The notes under the pieces: generated by a model
What the model was told of the DNA's origin: nothing
Database searches by the model: none
The model's input: only the letters and a program-made list of their open reading frames with translations
Made by a program: the position numbers and the translations under genes
Shown here: positions 1 to 7,520 of the stretch, one piece after another
Layout: every line of letters begins with the position of its first letter
How positions within the stretch are numbered: position 1 is the stretch's first letter
Origin: Neisseria shayeganii 871
GTDB taxonomy: Bacteria; Pseudomonadota; Gammaproteobacteria; Burkholderiales; Neisseriaceae
DNA: 36,955 nucleotides
Direction: 5' to 3'
Assembly: GCF_000226875.1 (NCBI RefSeq)
Contig: NZ_JH164926.1
Location: forward strand, 1,166,587 to 1,203,541

Positions 1-11
1 GCAAAGGTCTC
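1..11. mobile_element. Right-end remnant of a MITE copy at the window edge
   Basis: The window opens with GCAAAGGTCTC, the right terminal inverted repeat of the MITE family described at 17-156. The rest of this copy lies outside the window. It is separated from the next copy by only AGGCT, so two copies sit in tandem. Confidence 0.7.
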
Positions 12-16
12 AGGCT

Positions 17-156
17 GAGACCTTTGCCCCCCCAGATGTGGATGCAGTTCAAGGCGTAGCAGCACAGCGAGTGCAGACATATCAGACAGATAGGCAAACG
101 AGCGAGCAGCGCACAACGCAGAAATGCGCCGCAGATGGAGGGTTTGCAAAGGTCTC
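17..156 (+). mobile_element. MITE copy A, about 140 bp
   Basis: This non-coding element begins GAGACCTTTGC and ends GCAAAGGTCTC, a perfect inverted repeat. Its core (GATGTGGATGCAGTTC, then AGGCGTAGCAGC, then GCAGAAATGCGCCGC) is shared with copies at 11889, 17900 and 35572. AGGCT lies on both flanks, consistent with a 5-bp target duplication. From memory, the ends resemble those of Neisserial IS5-family elements such as IS1106, which could supply a transposase. It encodes no protein. Confidence 0.8.
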
Positions 157-193
157 AGGCTGCCTGAAACCTGCTTCGGTTTTCAGCTAGCCT
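157..193 (-). terminator. Decayed DUS-pair terminator of the acyltransferase gene
   Basis: AGGCTGCCTGAAA and TTTCAGCTAGCCT form an imperfect hairpin overlapping the stop codon of the minus-strand acyltransferase gene. Both arms look like mutated DUS copies: the left arm has one mismatch from AGGCTACCTGAA, and the two arms mispair at two positions. Terminator function is inferred from position. Confidence 0.45.
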
Positions 194-1070
194 GCCCTTC
201 GTCGGCCGGACGATGCGGGGCGCCGGCAGGATGTTTGTAACGGTTGTAGGCAAACAGATATTGCTCGGGGAAACGGCGCACCCAGGCTTCCACATTGCGG
301 TTGATGATTTCGGCATCGTGGTGTTTGTCGCCGTTGAGGTTGCCCTGCAAAGGCTCGATGTGGAGGGCGAAACCTTCGCTGTGCGGCAGGCGACGGCCGC
401 AGAAAAACAGGGTACGCACGTTTTTTACCTGCGCCAGCTTGGCCGCCAGCGTCATGGTGTAGGCGTAGCGGCCGAAAAACGGCACCCACACGCCGTCGCC
501 GTTTTCGTCGGGCACGTGGTCAGGCAACACAATGGTGGCCTCGCCTTTGCGCAGGGCTTGGATAATCTGTTTGACGCCCTGCATATTGGTGGGTGCGGTG
601 CGGCCTTTGTCGCGCACCCGGCCGGCCTGCATCACGGCATCCAGCGCTTTGATTTTGGGCGGCTTATACATGGCGGTCAGCGGAAACGGCAGGCGGTGGC
701 TGAGATAGCGGCCGGCCAAGTCGTAACTGCCCAAATGCGGGGTGATCAGCAGCAGGCCTTCGCCGGCATCGAGGGCGGCTTGCACATGTTCCCAGCCATG
801 TACTTCGCGAAACAGGGCGGCAATGTCGGCAGGCGGACGGAAAAAGGCAACGGGCAACTCCAGCGCGCCGCAGGCGGTTTCCCGAAAAACCGATTGGACC
901 ATGGCCTTATCTGCTATAATCCCGGCCGCTTGCAGATGGCGGCGCACCCGCCGCCGGTCGGCCGGCGACAGCCAGTAAAACAGGCGGCCGGCCATGCTGC
1001 CCAAGATGTGCAGCACGCGCAAAGGCAACGCAGAAAGAAAACGGCACAATAAAAAAATCAGGGTTTGCAT
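183..1070 (-). CDS. lpxL: Lipid A late acyltransferase, LpxL/HtrB family
   Basis: This enzyme transfers a secondary fatty acid from acyl-ACP to lipid A at the inner face of the cytoplasmic membrane. The sequence shows an N-terminal hydrophobic anchor (FLLCRFLSALPLRVLHILG), the family H-x4-D catalytic motif (HLGSYD), a YKPPK motif and a DHVP motif where many homologues have DQ. The ATG at 1070 gives about 295 residues, normal for the family. A GTG five codons upstream (1085) is possible, and neither start has a convincing ribosome site. It is divergent from metK, which as I recall is also the neighbourhood of the meningococcal lpxL2/htrB-type gene. Which lipid A position and which chain length it uses cannot be told from sequence. 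Confidence 0.88.
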   Translation of the reverse strand: MQTLIFLLCRFLSALPLRVLHILGSMAGRLFYWLSPADRRRVRRHLQAAGIIADKAMVQSVFRETACGALELPVAFFRPPADIAALFREVHGWEHVQAALDAGEGLLLITPHLGSYDLAGRYLSHRLPFPLTAMYKPPKIKALDAVMQAGRVRDKGRTAPTNMQGVKQIIQALRKGEATIVLPDHVPDENGDGVWVPFFGRYAYTMTLAAKLAQVKNVRTLFFCGRRLPHSEGFALHIEPLQGNLNGDKHHDAEIINRNVEAWVRRFPEQYLFAYNRYKHPAGAPHRPADEGQAS

Positions 1071-1129
1071 CACACAGGCGGCCACTCATGAAGAGGCGCC
1101 ATTGTAATGGAAATTCCCCACCACCCGAC

Positions 1130-1165
1130 AGGCTACCTGAAACCGAACGGCTTTTCAGGTAGCCT
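1130..1165. repeat. Inverted DUS pair between divergent lpxL and metK
   Basis: AGGCTACCTGAA (1130-1141) and TTCAGGTAGCCT (1154-1165) form a 12-bp stem with a 12-nt loop. Such pairs usually sit at gene ends as terminators. This one lies upstream of both flanking genes, so it can only block read-through or act in a leader. There is no clear U-tract. Confidence 0.75.
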
Positions 1166-1239
1166 CATCCACGCCGCCCTGCCCCGTTTATCTGCCCGAA
1201 CAGCCGGCCATATTGATGTTTATCAGCGAAAGTCATGCC

Positions 1240-2409
1240 ATGAGCGAATATCTGTTTACTTCCGAATCGGTTTCCGAAGGCCATCCCGACAAAGTGGCCG
1301 ACCAAATTTCCGACGCCATTCTCGACGCCATCCTCAGCCAAGACCCCGCCGCGCGCGTGGCCGCCGAAACCCTGGTGAACACCGGCCTGTGCGTGCTGGC
1401 CGGCGAAGTCACCACCCGGGCGCACGTCAACTATATTCAGGTCGCCCGCGACACCATCCGCCGCATCGGCTACAACGCCTCCGAGCTGGGTTTCGACGCC
1501 GACGGCTGCGCGGTCATGGTGTGCTACGACGAGCAGTCGCCCGACATCGCCCAAGGCGTGAACGAAGGCGAAGGTTTGGATTTGGACATGGGCGCCGGCG
1601 ACCAGGGCCTGATGTTCGGCTACGCCTGCGACGAAACCCCCACGCTGATGCCGTTTGCCATCTACTACGCCCACCGCCTGATGCAGCGCCAGAGCGAAGT
1701 GCGCAAAGACGGCCGCCTGCCCTGGCTGCGCCCCGACGCCAAAGCCCAGCTCACCTGCGTGTACGACGCCGACACCGGCAAAGTCAAACGCATCGACACC
1801 GTGGTGCTCTCCACCCAGCATGATCCCGACATCAGCCACGAAGACTTGTGCGCGGCGGTGATGGAACACATCATCCGCCCGGTGCTGCCGGCCGAGATGC
1901 TCACCGAAGACACCAAATACCTGATCAACCCCACCGGCCGCTTTGTCATCGGCGGCCCGCAGGGCGACTGCGGCCTCACCGGCCGTAAAATCATCGTCGA
2001 TACCTACGGCGGCGCCGCACCGCACGGCGGCGGCGCTTTCTCCGGCAAAGACCCCACCAAGGTGGACCGCTCCGCCGCCTACGCCTGCCGCTACGTGGCC
2101 AAAAATATTGTAGCCGCCGGCTTGGCCAACCAATGCCAGATTCAGATTTCCTACGCCATCGGCATTGCCGAACCCACCTCGATCGCCATCGACACCTTCG
2201 GCACCGGCAAACTGGACGAAGTCGCGCTGATCGCCCTGGTGCGCCAACATTTCGACTTGCGCCCCAAAGGCATCATCCAGATGCTCGATCTGCAACGGCC
2301 GATTTACAGCAAAACCGCCGCCTACGGCCATTTCGGCCGCGAAGAGCCGGAATTCACCTGGGAGCGCACCGACAAAGCCGCCGCCCTGAAAGCCGCCGCC
2401 GGCTTGTGA
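1240..2409 (+). CDS. metK: S-adenosylmethionine synthetase MetK
   Basis: This cytoplasmic enzyme makes S-adenosylmethionine from methionine and ATP. The 389-residue product beginning MSEYLFTSESVSEGHPDK is nearly collinear with Neisseria MetK. It has the ATP-binding GHPDK, GAGDQGLMFGYA and GGGAFSGKDPTKVDRSAAY signatures and ends with the EEPEFTWE segment. I chose the ATG at 1240 over the in-frame ATGs at 1213 and 1216 because family members start exactly there; the ribosome site (GCGAAAG) is weak. It stands alone, with an inverted DUS pair upstream and an intrinsic terminator downstream. No SAM riboswitch is visible upstream. Confidence 0.97.
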   Translation: MSEYLFTSESVSEGHPDKVADQISDAILDAILSQDPAARVAAETLVNTGLCVLAGEVTTRAHVNYIQVARDTIRRIGYNASELGFDADGCAVMVCYDEQSPDIAQGVNEGEGLDLDMGAGDQGLMFGYACDETPTLMPFAIYYAHRLMQRQSEVRKDGRLPWLRPDAKAQLTCVYDADTGKVKRIDTVVLSTQHDPDISHEDLCAAVMEHIIRPVLPAEMLTEDTKYLINPTGRFVIGGPQGDCGLTGRKIIVDTYGGAAPHGGGAFSGKDPTKVDRSAAYACRYVAKNIVAAGLANQCQIQISYAIGIAEPTSIAIDTFGTGKLDEVALIALVRQHFDLRPKGIIQMLDLQRPIYSKTAAYGHFGREEPEFTWERTDKAAALKAAAGL

Positions 2410-2430
2410 TCCAAGCACCGCCCTGCGCAC

Positions 2431-2470
2431 GACCCGCCCGCTCTCTAACAGCAAGGCGGGTCGCTTTGTT
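2431..2470 (+). terminator. Rho-independent terminator of metK
   Basis: GACCCGCC (2431-2438) pairs with GGCGGGTC (2455-2462), followed by the T-rich GCTTTGTT. It lies 21 nt after the metK stop. It is one of few terminators here not built from DUS copies. Confidence 0.8.
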
Positions 2471-2473
2471 GGC

Positions 2474-2485
2474 AGGCTACCTGAA
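2474..2485 (+). repeat. DUS (AGGCTACCTGAA)
   Basis: Single exact copy of the 12-mer uptake sequence in the metK to exporter gap, with no inverted partner. Confidence 0.9.
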
Positions 2486-2584
2486 AGCAAACGCCAAACC
2501 GCCTGTCGAAACAATTGAGAAATATTTGTTTTTTGCTCCGTTCCGCGTGATAATGCCGCGCTGCAACAATCGAAGATAGCGTAA

Positions 2585-3658
2585 ATGTATCAGGCAAAAA
2601 AACGTCCTTGGATGCCTTGGCTGTTCGGCTTCGGCCTGCTGCTGGTTATCGGCTTGGCCGTCGGCTATATGCGCGACATCCTCACCCCTTTTGTGACCGC
2701 CGCGGTATTGGCCTACATTCTCAATCCGCTGGTGGGAAAACTGCGTGACCGCGGCATCAAGCGGGGCGTAGCCGCCATGCTGGTGATGGTGTTCGCTCTG
2801 CTCGTCTTACTGGCCCTGCTCCTGATCGTGGTGCCGATGCTGATCCAGCAGTTCGGCAATCTGGTGGCGCGGCTGCCGGTACTGTTCGCCTTCGTTCAAG
2901 ACAAAGCGCTGCCGTGGATCAACGGCCACCTGAATACCGACTGGGTATTGGATCAGGAATTTGCCGCCTCTTGGTTTCAAGACAATTTGGGCAACATCCA
3001 GGCCACCTTATCGAAAGCTATGCCCACCCTGGTGCAGCAAAGCGGCAATCTGGTGGCCTTAATCAGCAATGTGTTTCTGCTGCCCTTCCTGCTTTACTAC
3101 TTCCTGCTCGACTGGACCCGCTGGAATTTCGGCATCAAGCTGATGGTGCCCCGCCGCTACATCGAAACCTACACCCGCATCACCCGCAGCATGGACAGCG
3201 TGCTGGGCCAATTCATGCGCGGCCAGCTCACTGTGATGCTGATCATGGGCCTGATCTACGGCCTCGGCCTGATGTTCACCGGCCTCGATTCCGGCTTCGC
3301 CATCGGCATGGTGGCCGGCCTCTTGGTATTCGTGCCCTATCTGGGCGCCTTCACCGGCCTGCTTTTGGCCACCATGGCCGCCCTGCTGCAATTCGCCTCT
3401 TGGCAGGGTCTGCTGATGGTGTGGGCGGTGTTTGCCGTCGGCCAGTTTTTGGAAAGCTTTTTCATCACCCCGAAAATCGTGGGCGAGAGCATCGGCCTGT
3501 CGCCGTTTTGGGTGATTTTCGCCTTGATGGCCTTCGGCAGCCTGTTCGGTTTCGTCGGCATGCTCCTGGCCCTGCCGCTGGCGGCTGTGGTGTTGGTTTT
3601 GCTGCGCGAAGGCGCCGATGCCTACCTGAACAGCCGTTTCTACCGCCGGGAAAAATAA
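2585..3658 (+). CDS. AI-2E/PerM family membrane transporter
   Basis: This is an integral inner-membrane protein of the AI-2 exporter superfamily (PerM, YhhT and TqsA relatives). The 357 residues show hydrophobic segments near 13-50 and 62-90, then a soluble region around 95-145. After these come further helices, including VALISNVFLLPFLLYYFLLDW, LTVMLIMGLIYGLGLMF and a C-terminal pair containing the typical FFITPKIVGESIGLSP signature. The substrate is unknown; members have been linked to autoinducer-2 export or ion transport, and none of that can be read here. The ATG at 2585 follows AAGATAGCGTAA, a weak ribosome site. A fabG-type gene follows after about 70 nt on the same strand, but the two have no obvious functional link. 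Confidence 0.88.
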   Translation: MYQAKKRPWMPWLFGFGLLLVIGLAVGYMRDILTPFVTAAVLAYILNPLVGKLRDRGIKRGVAAMLVMVFALLVLLALLLIVVPMLIQQFGNLVARLPVLFAFVQDKALPWINGHLNTDWVLDQEFAASWFQDNLGNIQATLSKAMPTLVQQSGNLVALISNVFLLPFLLYYFLLDWTRWNFGIKLMVPRRYIETYTRITRSMDSVLGQFMRGQLTVMLIMGLIYGLGLMFTGLDSGFAIGMVAGLLVFVPYLGAFTGLLLATMAALLQFASWQGLLMVWAVFAVGQFLESFFITPKIVGESIGLSPFWVIFALMAFGSLFGFVGMLLALPLAAVVLVLLREGADAYLNSRFYRREK

Positions 3659-3729
3659 TGTTCGCGGCCCCGCCGTTGCCGGGCTGCATCCCACCCACCT
3701 CATCTTGACTTGACTAAAGGAGATTATTC

Positions 3730-4470
3730 ATGCGTTTAGCAAACAAAGTAGCCGTGATTACCGGCGCCGCCAGCGGCATCGGTTTGGCCACTGCCGAGAA
3801 ATTCGCCGCCGAAGGCGCCACCGTCATCGTGTGCGACCTGAACCAGGCCGGCATCGATGCTGCGGTGCAAGCCATTACCGACCAAGGCGGCAAAGCCGAG
3901 GGCTACGTGGTAGACGTAACCAATAAAGAACAAATCAACGCCATGCGCGATGCCGTTTTGGCCAAACACGGCCGCATCGACACCTTGGTCAACAACGCCG
4001 GCATCGTAATGGACGCCCAACTGGTGAAAATGACCGAAGAGCAGTTTGACAAGGTGGTGGACATCAACCTGAAAGGCACTTACAACATGGCCCGCGCGCT
4101 GGTGGACACCATGGTGGCCCAAGGCAGCGGTGTGATTCTGAACGCCAGCTCCGTTGTCGGCGTGTACGGCAACTTCGGCCAAACCAATTACGCCGCCACC
4201 AAATTCGGCGTCATCGGTTTCGTGAAAACCTGGTCGCGCGAACTGGGCAAAAAAGGCATCCGCGTCAACGCCGTGTGCCCCGGCTTCGTGTCCACCCCCA
4301 TCCTGAAAGACATGCCGGAAAAAGTATTGGCCGCCATGGCCGATAAAGTGCCGATGAAACGCCTGGCCGACCCGAGCGAAATCGCCAATGTGTACGCCTT
4401 CCTCGCCAGCGACGAAGCCAGCTACATCAACGGCGCGGCATTGGAAGTAACCGGCGGCTTAACCCTGTAA
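3730..4470 (+). CDS. fabG: Short-chain dehydrogenase, 3-oxoacyl-ACP reductase FabG type
   Basis: This is an NAD(P)H-dependent reductase of the classical short-chain dehydrogenase family. Visible features are the Rossmann motif TGAASGIG (residues 11-18), NNAG (88-91), catalytic Ser141, and Tyr154 and Lys158 in YAATK. It ends in the usual GAALEVTGGLTL. The length of 246 residues is typical of FabG, which reduces 3-oxoacyl-ACP in fatty acid elongation. The gene lies outside a fab cluster and the superfamily is large, so a different 3-oxoacyl substrate is possible. A strong ribosome site, AAAGGAG, precedes the ATG. A DUS-pair terminator follows. Confidence 0.85.
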   Translation: MRLANKVAVITGAASGIGLATAEKFAAEGATVIVCDLNQAGIDAAVQAITDQGGKAEGYVVDVTNKEQINAMRDAVLAKHGRIDTLVNNAGIVMDAQLVKMTEEQFDKVVDINLKGTYNMARALVDTMVAQGSGVILNASSVVGVYGNFGQTNYAATKFGVIGFVKTWSRELGKKGIRVNAVCPGFVSTPILKDMPEKVLAAMADKVPMKRLADPSEIANVYAFLASDEASYINGAALEVTGGLTL

Positions 4471-4490
4471 GCCAAACGGCCTCCCAAAGC

Positions 4491-4526
4491 AAAAGGCTAC
4501 CTGAAAACTGTTTCAGGTAGCCTTTC
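4491..4526 (+). terminator. DUS-pair terminator after fabG
   Basis: AGGCTACCTGAA (4494-4505) and TTCAGGTAGCCT (4512-4523) pair with extra A/T pairs at the base (AAA against TTT), giving a stem followed by TTT. It lies 20 nt after the fabG stop and faces convergent rlpA, so it may work in both directions. Confidence 0.85.
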
Positions 4527-4567
4527 GTATGTGCGGGCGATCCTGCCGCCGATAAGTACAGATGGGC

Positions 4568-5371
4568 TTAAGCCGAAGCCAGTACGGTCTGTTTCAGGCG
4601 GTCGGCCTGGTCTTGCTGCTGGAAGGGGCCGAGGCGCACCACGAAACCGCTGTCCTGCGGCACCAGCAGCAGCTGTTGCGCGGTATTGTTCATGTGGCGC
4701 AGCTGGCGGGTGGTTGCTTCCAGATAGCTTTGCGCGTCGGCACGGTTGTCGAAGCGGCGCAGATTCACGTAAATGCTGCCGGCTTCGCGCGCCGGCGCGG
4801 CGGCCTGCTGTTGTTGCTCAGGCACGATTTGCTCGATACGCACATTGGCGGTGCCGCTGTTGATGAAGCCGAGGCTCTGGGCGGCGGCTTTGGAAACGTC
4901 GATCACACGGCTGCCGTGGAAGGGGCCGCGGTCGTTGATGCGCACCACCACGCTTTTGCCGTTGGACAAATTGGTCACGCGGGCGTAGCTGGGAATCGGC
5001 AGGGTTTTGTGGGCGGCGGTCATCAGGTTCATGTCGTAACGCTCGCCGGAGGCGGTGAGACGGCCGTGGAATTGGCGACCATACCAAGAAGCGCGGCCGG
5101 TTTGGGTAAAGGCTTGAACTCGGGTGGCGGGGGTATAGCGCACGCCACGCACTTGATAGCTTCGGTTGGCTGAACGATGCAGTCTTTCGGGTTTGGCAAC
5201 GGCGCTGGGATGCAGATTGGCCGAGTTGCCGTGATACACCGGGGCGGTGAGTCTGGCCTGGTTGCCTGAGGATTCTGCCGAAGCAGTGTTCATCAGGCTG
5301 CTAAACAGACCGATGCAGGTGGTCATACCGATAAAAAATGCGTTTTTCAGTTTCGCCAAAACGGGCTCCAT
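4568..5371 (-). CDS. rlpA: RlpA-family septal lytic transglycosylase with SPOR domain
   Basis: RlpA proteins are exported enzymes that cleave denuded glycan strands of peptidoglycan at the division septum. The 267-residue product has an N-terminal signal sequence ending near TASA at residue 32. A double-psi beta-barrel domain begins at TGRASWYGRQFHG and includes the INDRGPF motif. A C-terminal SPOR-like region (SIYVNLRRFDNRADAQSYL to FVVRLGPF) would bind denuded septal peptidoglycan. RlpA is usually a lipoprotein, but I see no proper lipobox here, so ordinary signal peptidase cleavage is likelier. The gene lies 42 nt downstream of trmL on the same strand and may be co-transcribed. The start at 5371 lacks a strong ribosome site. 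Confidence 0.88.
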   Translation of the reverse strand: MEPVLAKLKNAFFIGMTTCIGLFSSLMNTASAESSGNQARLTAPVYHGNSANLHPSAVAKPERLHRSANRSYQVRGVRYTPATRVQAFTQTGRASWYGRQFHGRLTASGERYDMNLMTAAHKTLPIPSYARVTNLSNGKSVVVRINDRGPFHGSRVIDVSKAAAQSLGFINSGTANVRIEQIVPEQQQQAAAPAREAGSIYVNLRRFDNRADAQSYLEATTRQLRHMNNTAQQLLLVPQDSGFVVRLGPFQQQDQADRLKQTVLASA

Positions 5372-5413
5372 TCTTGAGTGGTAGGGGTGTGTGTTGCGGT
5401 GAGGCGGTTCAGT

Positions 5414-5878
5414 TTATTCGCCGCCTGCGTAATCGTTTTGCCGCCATGCTTCGTACAGCATCACGGCCACGGTATTGGAAAGGTTCATGCTGCGGCTGCC
5501 GGCTTTCATCGGCAGCCTGAGTTTTTGCTCCGCCGGCAGGCTGTCGAGGATGTCGGCCGGCAGGCCGCGGGTTTCCGGGCCGAACAAAAACACGTCGCCG
5601 GGCCGGAAAGCGGCCCGGTCGGGGCGGGTGCGGCCTTTGGTGGTGAGCGCAAAAATGCGTCTGCCCGCCAAAGCGGCCAAGCAGTCGGCAAAGGTTTCGT
5701 GTACCGTGAGGCTGGCGAACTCGTGATAGTCCAATCCGGCCCGCTTCATTTTGGCGGAATCGAGCGGAAAGCCGAGCGGTTTCACCAAGTGCAGGTCTGC
5801 CCCGCTGTTGGCGCACAGGCGAATGATATTGCCTGTGTTGGGCGGAATTTCCGGCTGATACAAAACGACGGTAAACAT
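5414..5878 (-). CDS. trmL: tRNA (cytidine(34)-2'-O)-methyltransferase TrmL
   Basis: TrmL is a SPOUT-class enzyme that methylates the wobble ribose of tRNA-Leu isoacceptors using SAM. The 154-residue product starts MFTVVLYQPEIPPNTGNI, as in Neisseria TrmL. It carries the N-terminal NTGNIIRLC motif and the SAM-binding trefoil knot sequences LFGPETRGLP and MNLSNTVAVMLYEAWRQ. The ATG at 5878 was chosen because a longer reading begins with a TTG two codons earlier and adds nothing conserved. It lies upstream of rlpA, and an intrinsic terminator separates it from comF. Confidence 0.94.
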   Translation of the reverse strand: MFTVVLYQPEIPPNTGNIIRLCANSGADLHLVKPLGFPLDSAKMKRAGLDYHEFASLTVHETFADCLAALAGRRIFALTTKGRTRPDRAAFRPGDVFLFGPETRGLPADILDSLPAEQKLRLPMKAGSRSMNLSNTVAVMLYEAWRQNDYAGGE

Positions 5879-5892
5879 GGTCAAATCTGCCG

Positions 5893-5904
5893 TTCAGGTA
5901 GCCT
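5893..5904 (-). repeat. DUS, reverse orientation
   Basis: Single exact TTCAGGTAGCCT in the leader just upstream of trmL. Confidence 0.9.
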
Positions 5905-5924
5905 GAGGCGCTTTTTCATTCCAA

Positions 5925-5954
5925 TAAAAAAGGCTGATTCACAATAAATCAGCC
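5925..5954 (-). terminator. Rho-independent terminator of comF
   Basis: Read on the minus strand, GGCTGATT and AATCAGCC form an 8-bp stem with a 7-nt loop, followed by a run of six or seven U. It lies about 55 nt past the comF stop and upstream of trmL. Confidence 0.9.
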
Positions 5955-6008
5955 GCTTAGCAACGGGGCGCATGATGCCGCACACCGGCCGCCCGCGTCA
6001 ATTTTTTT

Positions 6009-6731
6009 TCAATCCGGCCGCGCCAGCACCCAGCAGTAAACCGCCGCCGCGCCAGAATGCATCAGGGTTTGCGACAATTCGGCCAGTGTTGCGCCGGTGG
6101 TAACAACATCATCGATTAACAGCAGTTTACGCCCCATTACCGCTTCGGAATCGGCTACCTGAAACACCCCGCGCACATTACGCCGGCGCAGCGCTTTCGG
6201 CAGCGTGCTTTGCGCCGCACGGTGCCGCCGGCGCACCACGGAAGGCGGCAGCAGCGGCAGTTGCAGCTGACCGGCCACCGCGGCCGCCAGCAGGGCGCTT
6301 TGGTTGAAACCGCGCCGCTGCAGGCGCTGCCGGCTCAAGGGCACCGCCAACACCGCATCGGGCGCCCCGCCGTCCGGCCATGCCGGAATGTCGGCCAGCA
6401 TCCATTCGGCCAACACCGCGTACAAATGGTTCTGCCCCAGAAATTTATAGGCATACAGCAGATTGCTCAGCGGCGGCGCGTAGCGGAACGATGCCCGCAA
6501 ATATTGCTGCGGCGGCGGTTTGCGCTGGCAGGCGCCGCAGGGCGTGCCCCAGGCCGAAGGCACGCCGCACAAAGGGCAATGCCGCCCCGCCTCCAGCCGC
6601 AGCGTGTCCGCATCCGCGCTGCAGGCGGCGCAAACCGCCTGCACTCCGCTCGGCGCATGGCATAATGCACAGCAGTTTTGTCCGCCTGCGGCCTGCTTGA
6701 GCCGACGGCACCATTGAGAAAGCCAAGCCAT
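6009..6731 (-). CDS. comF: ComF-family phosphoribosyltransferase-like competence protein
   Basis: ComF proteins are cytosolic and needed for efficient natural transformation in several bacteria, where they help internalised single-stranded DNA. The 240-residue product has an N-terminal zinc-ribbon-like region with four CxxC-type pairs (CALC, CAAC, CPLC, CGAC). A phosphoribosyltransferase fold follows, with the PRPP-loop motif LLLIDDVVTTGAT. The start at 6731 is supported by GGGAGGGG ending 8 nt upstream; this ribosome site lies inside the first codons of bioH. The two divergent start codons overlap as CATG. A role in competence fits the high DUS density. The enzymatic activity of the fold is not established. 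Confidence 0.9.
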   Translation of the reverse strand: MAWLSQWCRRLKQAAGGQNCCALCHAPSGVQAVCAACSADADTLRLEAGRHCPLCGVPSAWGTPCGACQRKPPPQQYLRASFRYAPPLSNLLYAYKFLGQNHLYAVLAEWMLADIPAWPDGGAPDAVLAVPLSRQRLQRRGFNQSALLAAAVAGQLQLPLLPPSVVRRRHRAAQSTLPKALRRRNVRGVFQVADSEAVMGRKLLLIDDVVTTGATLAELSQTLMHSGAAAVYCWVLARPD

Positions 6732-7488
6732 GTCCGATACCCCTCCCATTTGGCTGCTGCACGGCTGGGCCGCCAACCGCCATGTATTCGACCCACTGGC
6801 CGAACGCCTGCAACCGGCCGCCGTGGTCTGCCCCAACCTGCCCGGCCACGGTGACGCCGCTTATGACGGTCATTTCGACATCGACATCATTGCCAACCAA
6901 TACGCCGCACAAATGCCCGCTGCCGTCCACCTGCTCGGCTGGTCGCTCGGCGGCCTGATTGCGCTGCATCTGGCCGCACGGCATCCGCACAAAGTGCTCA
7001 GCCTCTGCCTCACCGCCTCTTTTGCCAAACTGCAGGCCGCGCCCGACTACCCGGCCGGGCTCACCCAGCCCGCTCTCAGCAAAATGCTGCCGCTGTTTCA
7101 GCAGGATTACGCCAAATATATCCGCCAATTCATTCAGTTGCAATTTCTCTACAGCAAGCGCCACACCGATTTGCAGGAAGCCGTGCTCGCCAAACTCACC
7201 GCCGCCTCCGCCCCGCCGGCCCTGGCCGATGCCTTAAACGCCCTCTCCCAGGCCGACGCCCGCCCCCTGCTGGCGCAGATCCGCTGCCCCATCCTGCTGC
7301 TGTTCGGCGACAAAGACACCCTCACCCCGCCGCGCATGGGCGAATACTTGCAACAACACCTGCCCCGCAGCCGGCTGCAGCTGATTCCCGGCGCCGTCCA
7401 CGCCCCCTTCCTCAGCCACGCAGACGAATTCGCCGCACACTACCGAAACTTCCTGCTGCAAACCGATCGGCCGCCTGCTTTCAGGTAG
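6730..7488 (+). CDS. bioH: Pimeloyl-ACP methyl ester carboxylesterase BioH
   Basis: BioH hydrolyses pimeloyl-ACP methyl ester, releasing the pimeloyl-ACP precursor of biotin. The 252-residue alpha/beta hydrolase shows the oxyanion segment LLHGWAANRH and the nucleophile elbow GWSLGG. The catalytic Asp is in LLFGDKDTLTP and the catalytic His in GAVHAPF. The start codon overlaps that of divergent comF, and its weak ribosome site (GAGAAAG) lies within comF. The C-terminus reads AFR-stop because the stop TAG belongs to a near-perfect reverse DUS (TTCAGGTAGCCC, 7480-7491). ligE follows after 32 nt and may be co-transcribed. Confidence 0.9.
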   Translation: MSDTPPIWLLHGWAANRHVFDPLAERLQPAAVVCPNLPGHGDAAYDGHFDIDIIANQYAAQMPAAVHLLGWSLGGLIALHLAARHPHKVLSLCLTASFAKLQAAPDYPAGLTQPALSKMLPLFQQDYAKYIRQFIQLQFLYSKRHTDLQEAVLAKLTAASAPPALADALNALSQADARPLLAQIRCPILLLFGDKDTLTPPRMGEYLQQHLPRSRLQLIPGAVHAPFLSHADEFAAHYRNFLLQTDRPPAFR

Positions 7489-7520
7489 CCCTTTCCCCAC
7501 CCGTTCACAGGAGCCGTGCC

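Noticed and set aside
900..930. Plus-strand TATAAT-like motif at about 914
   Set aside because: It lies inside the lpxL coding sequence with no gene downstream on that strand.
1081..1239. SAM riboswitch upstream of metK
   Set aside because: The leader holds an inverted DUS pair and nothing resembling the SAM riboswitch cores I can recognise.
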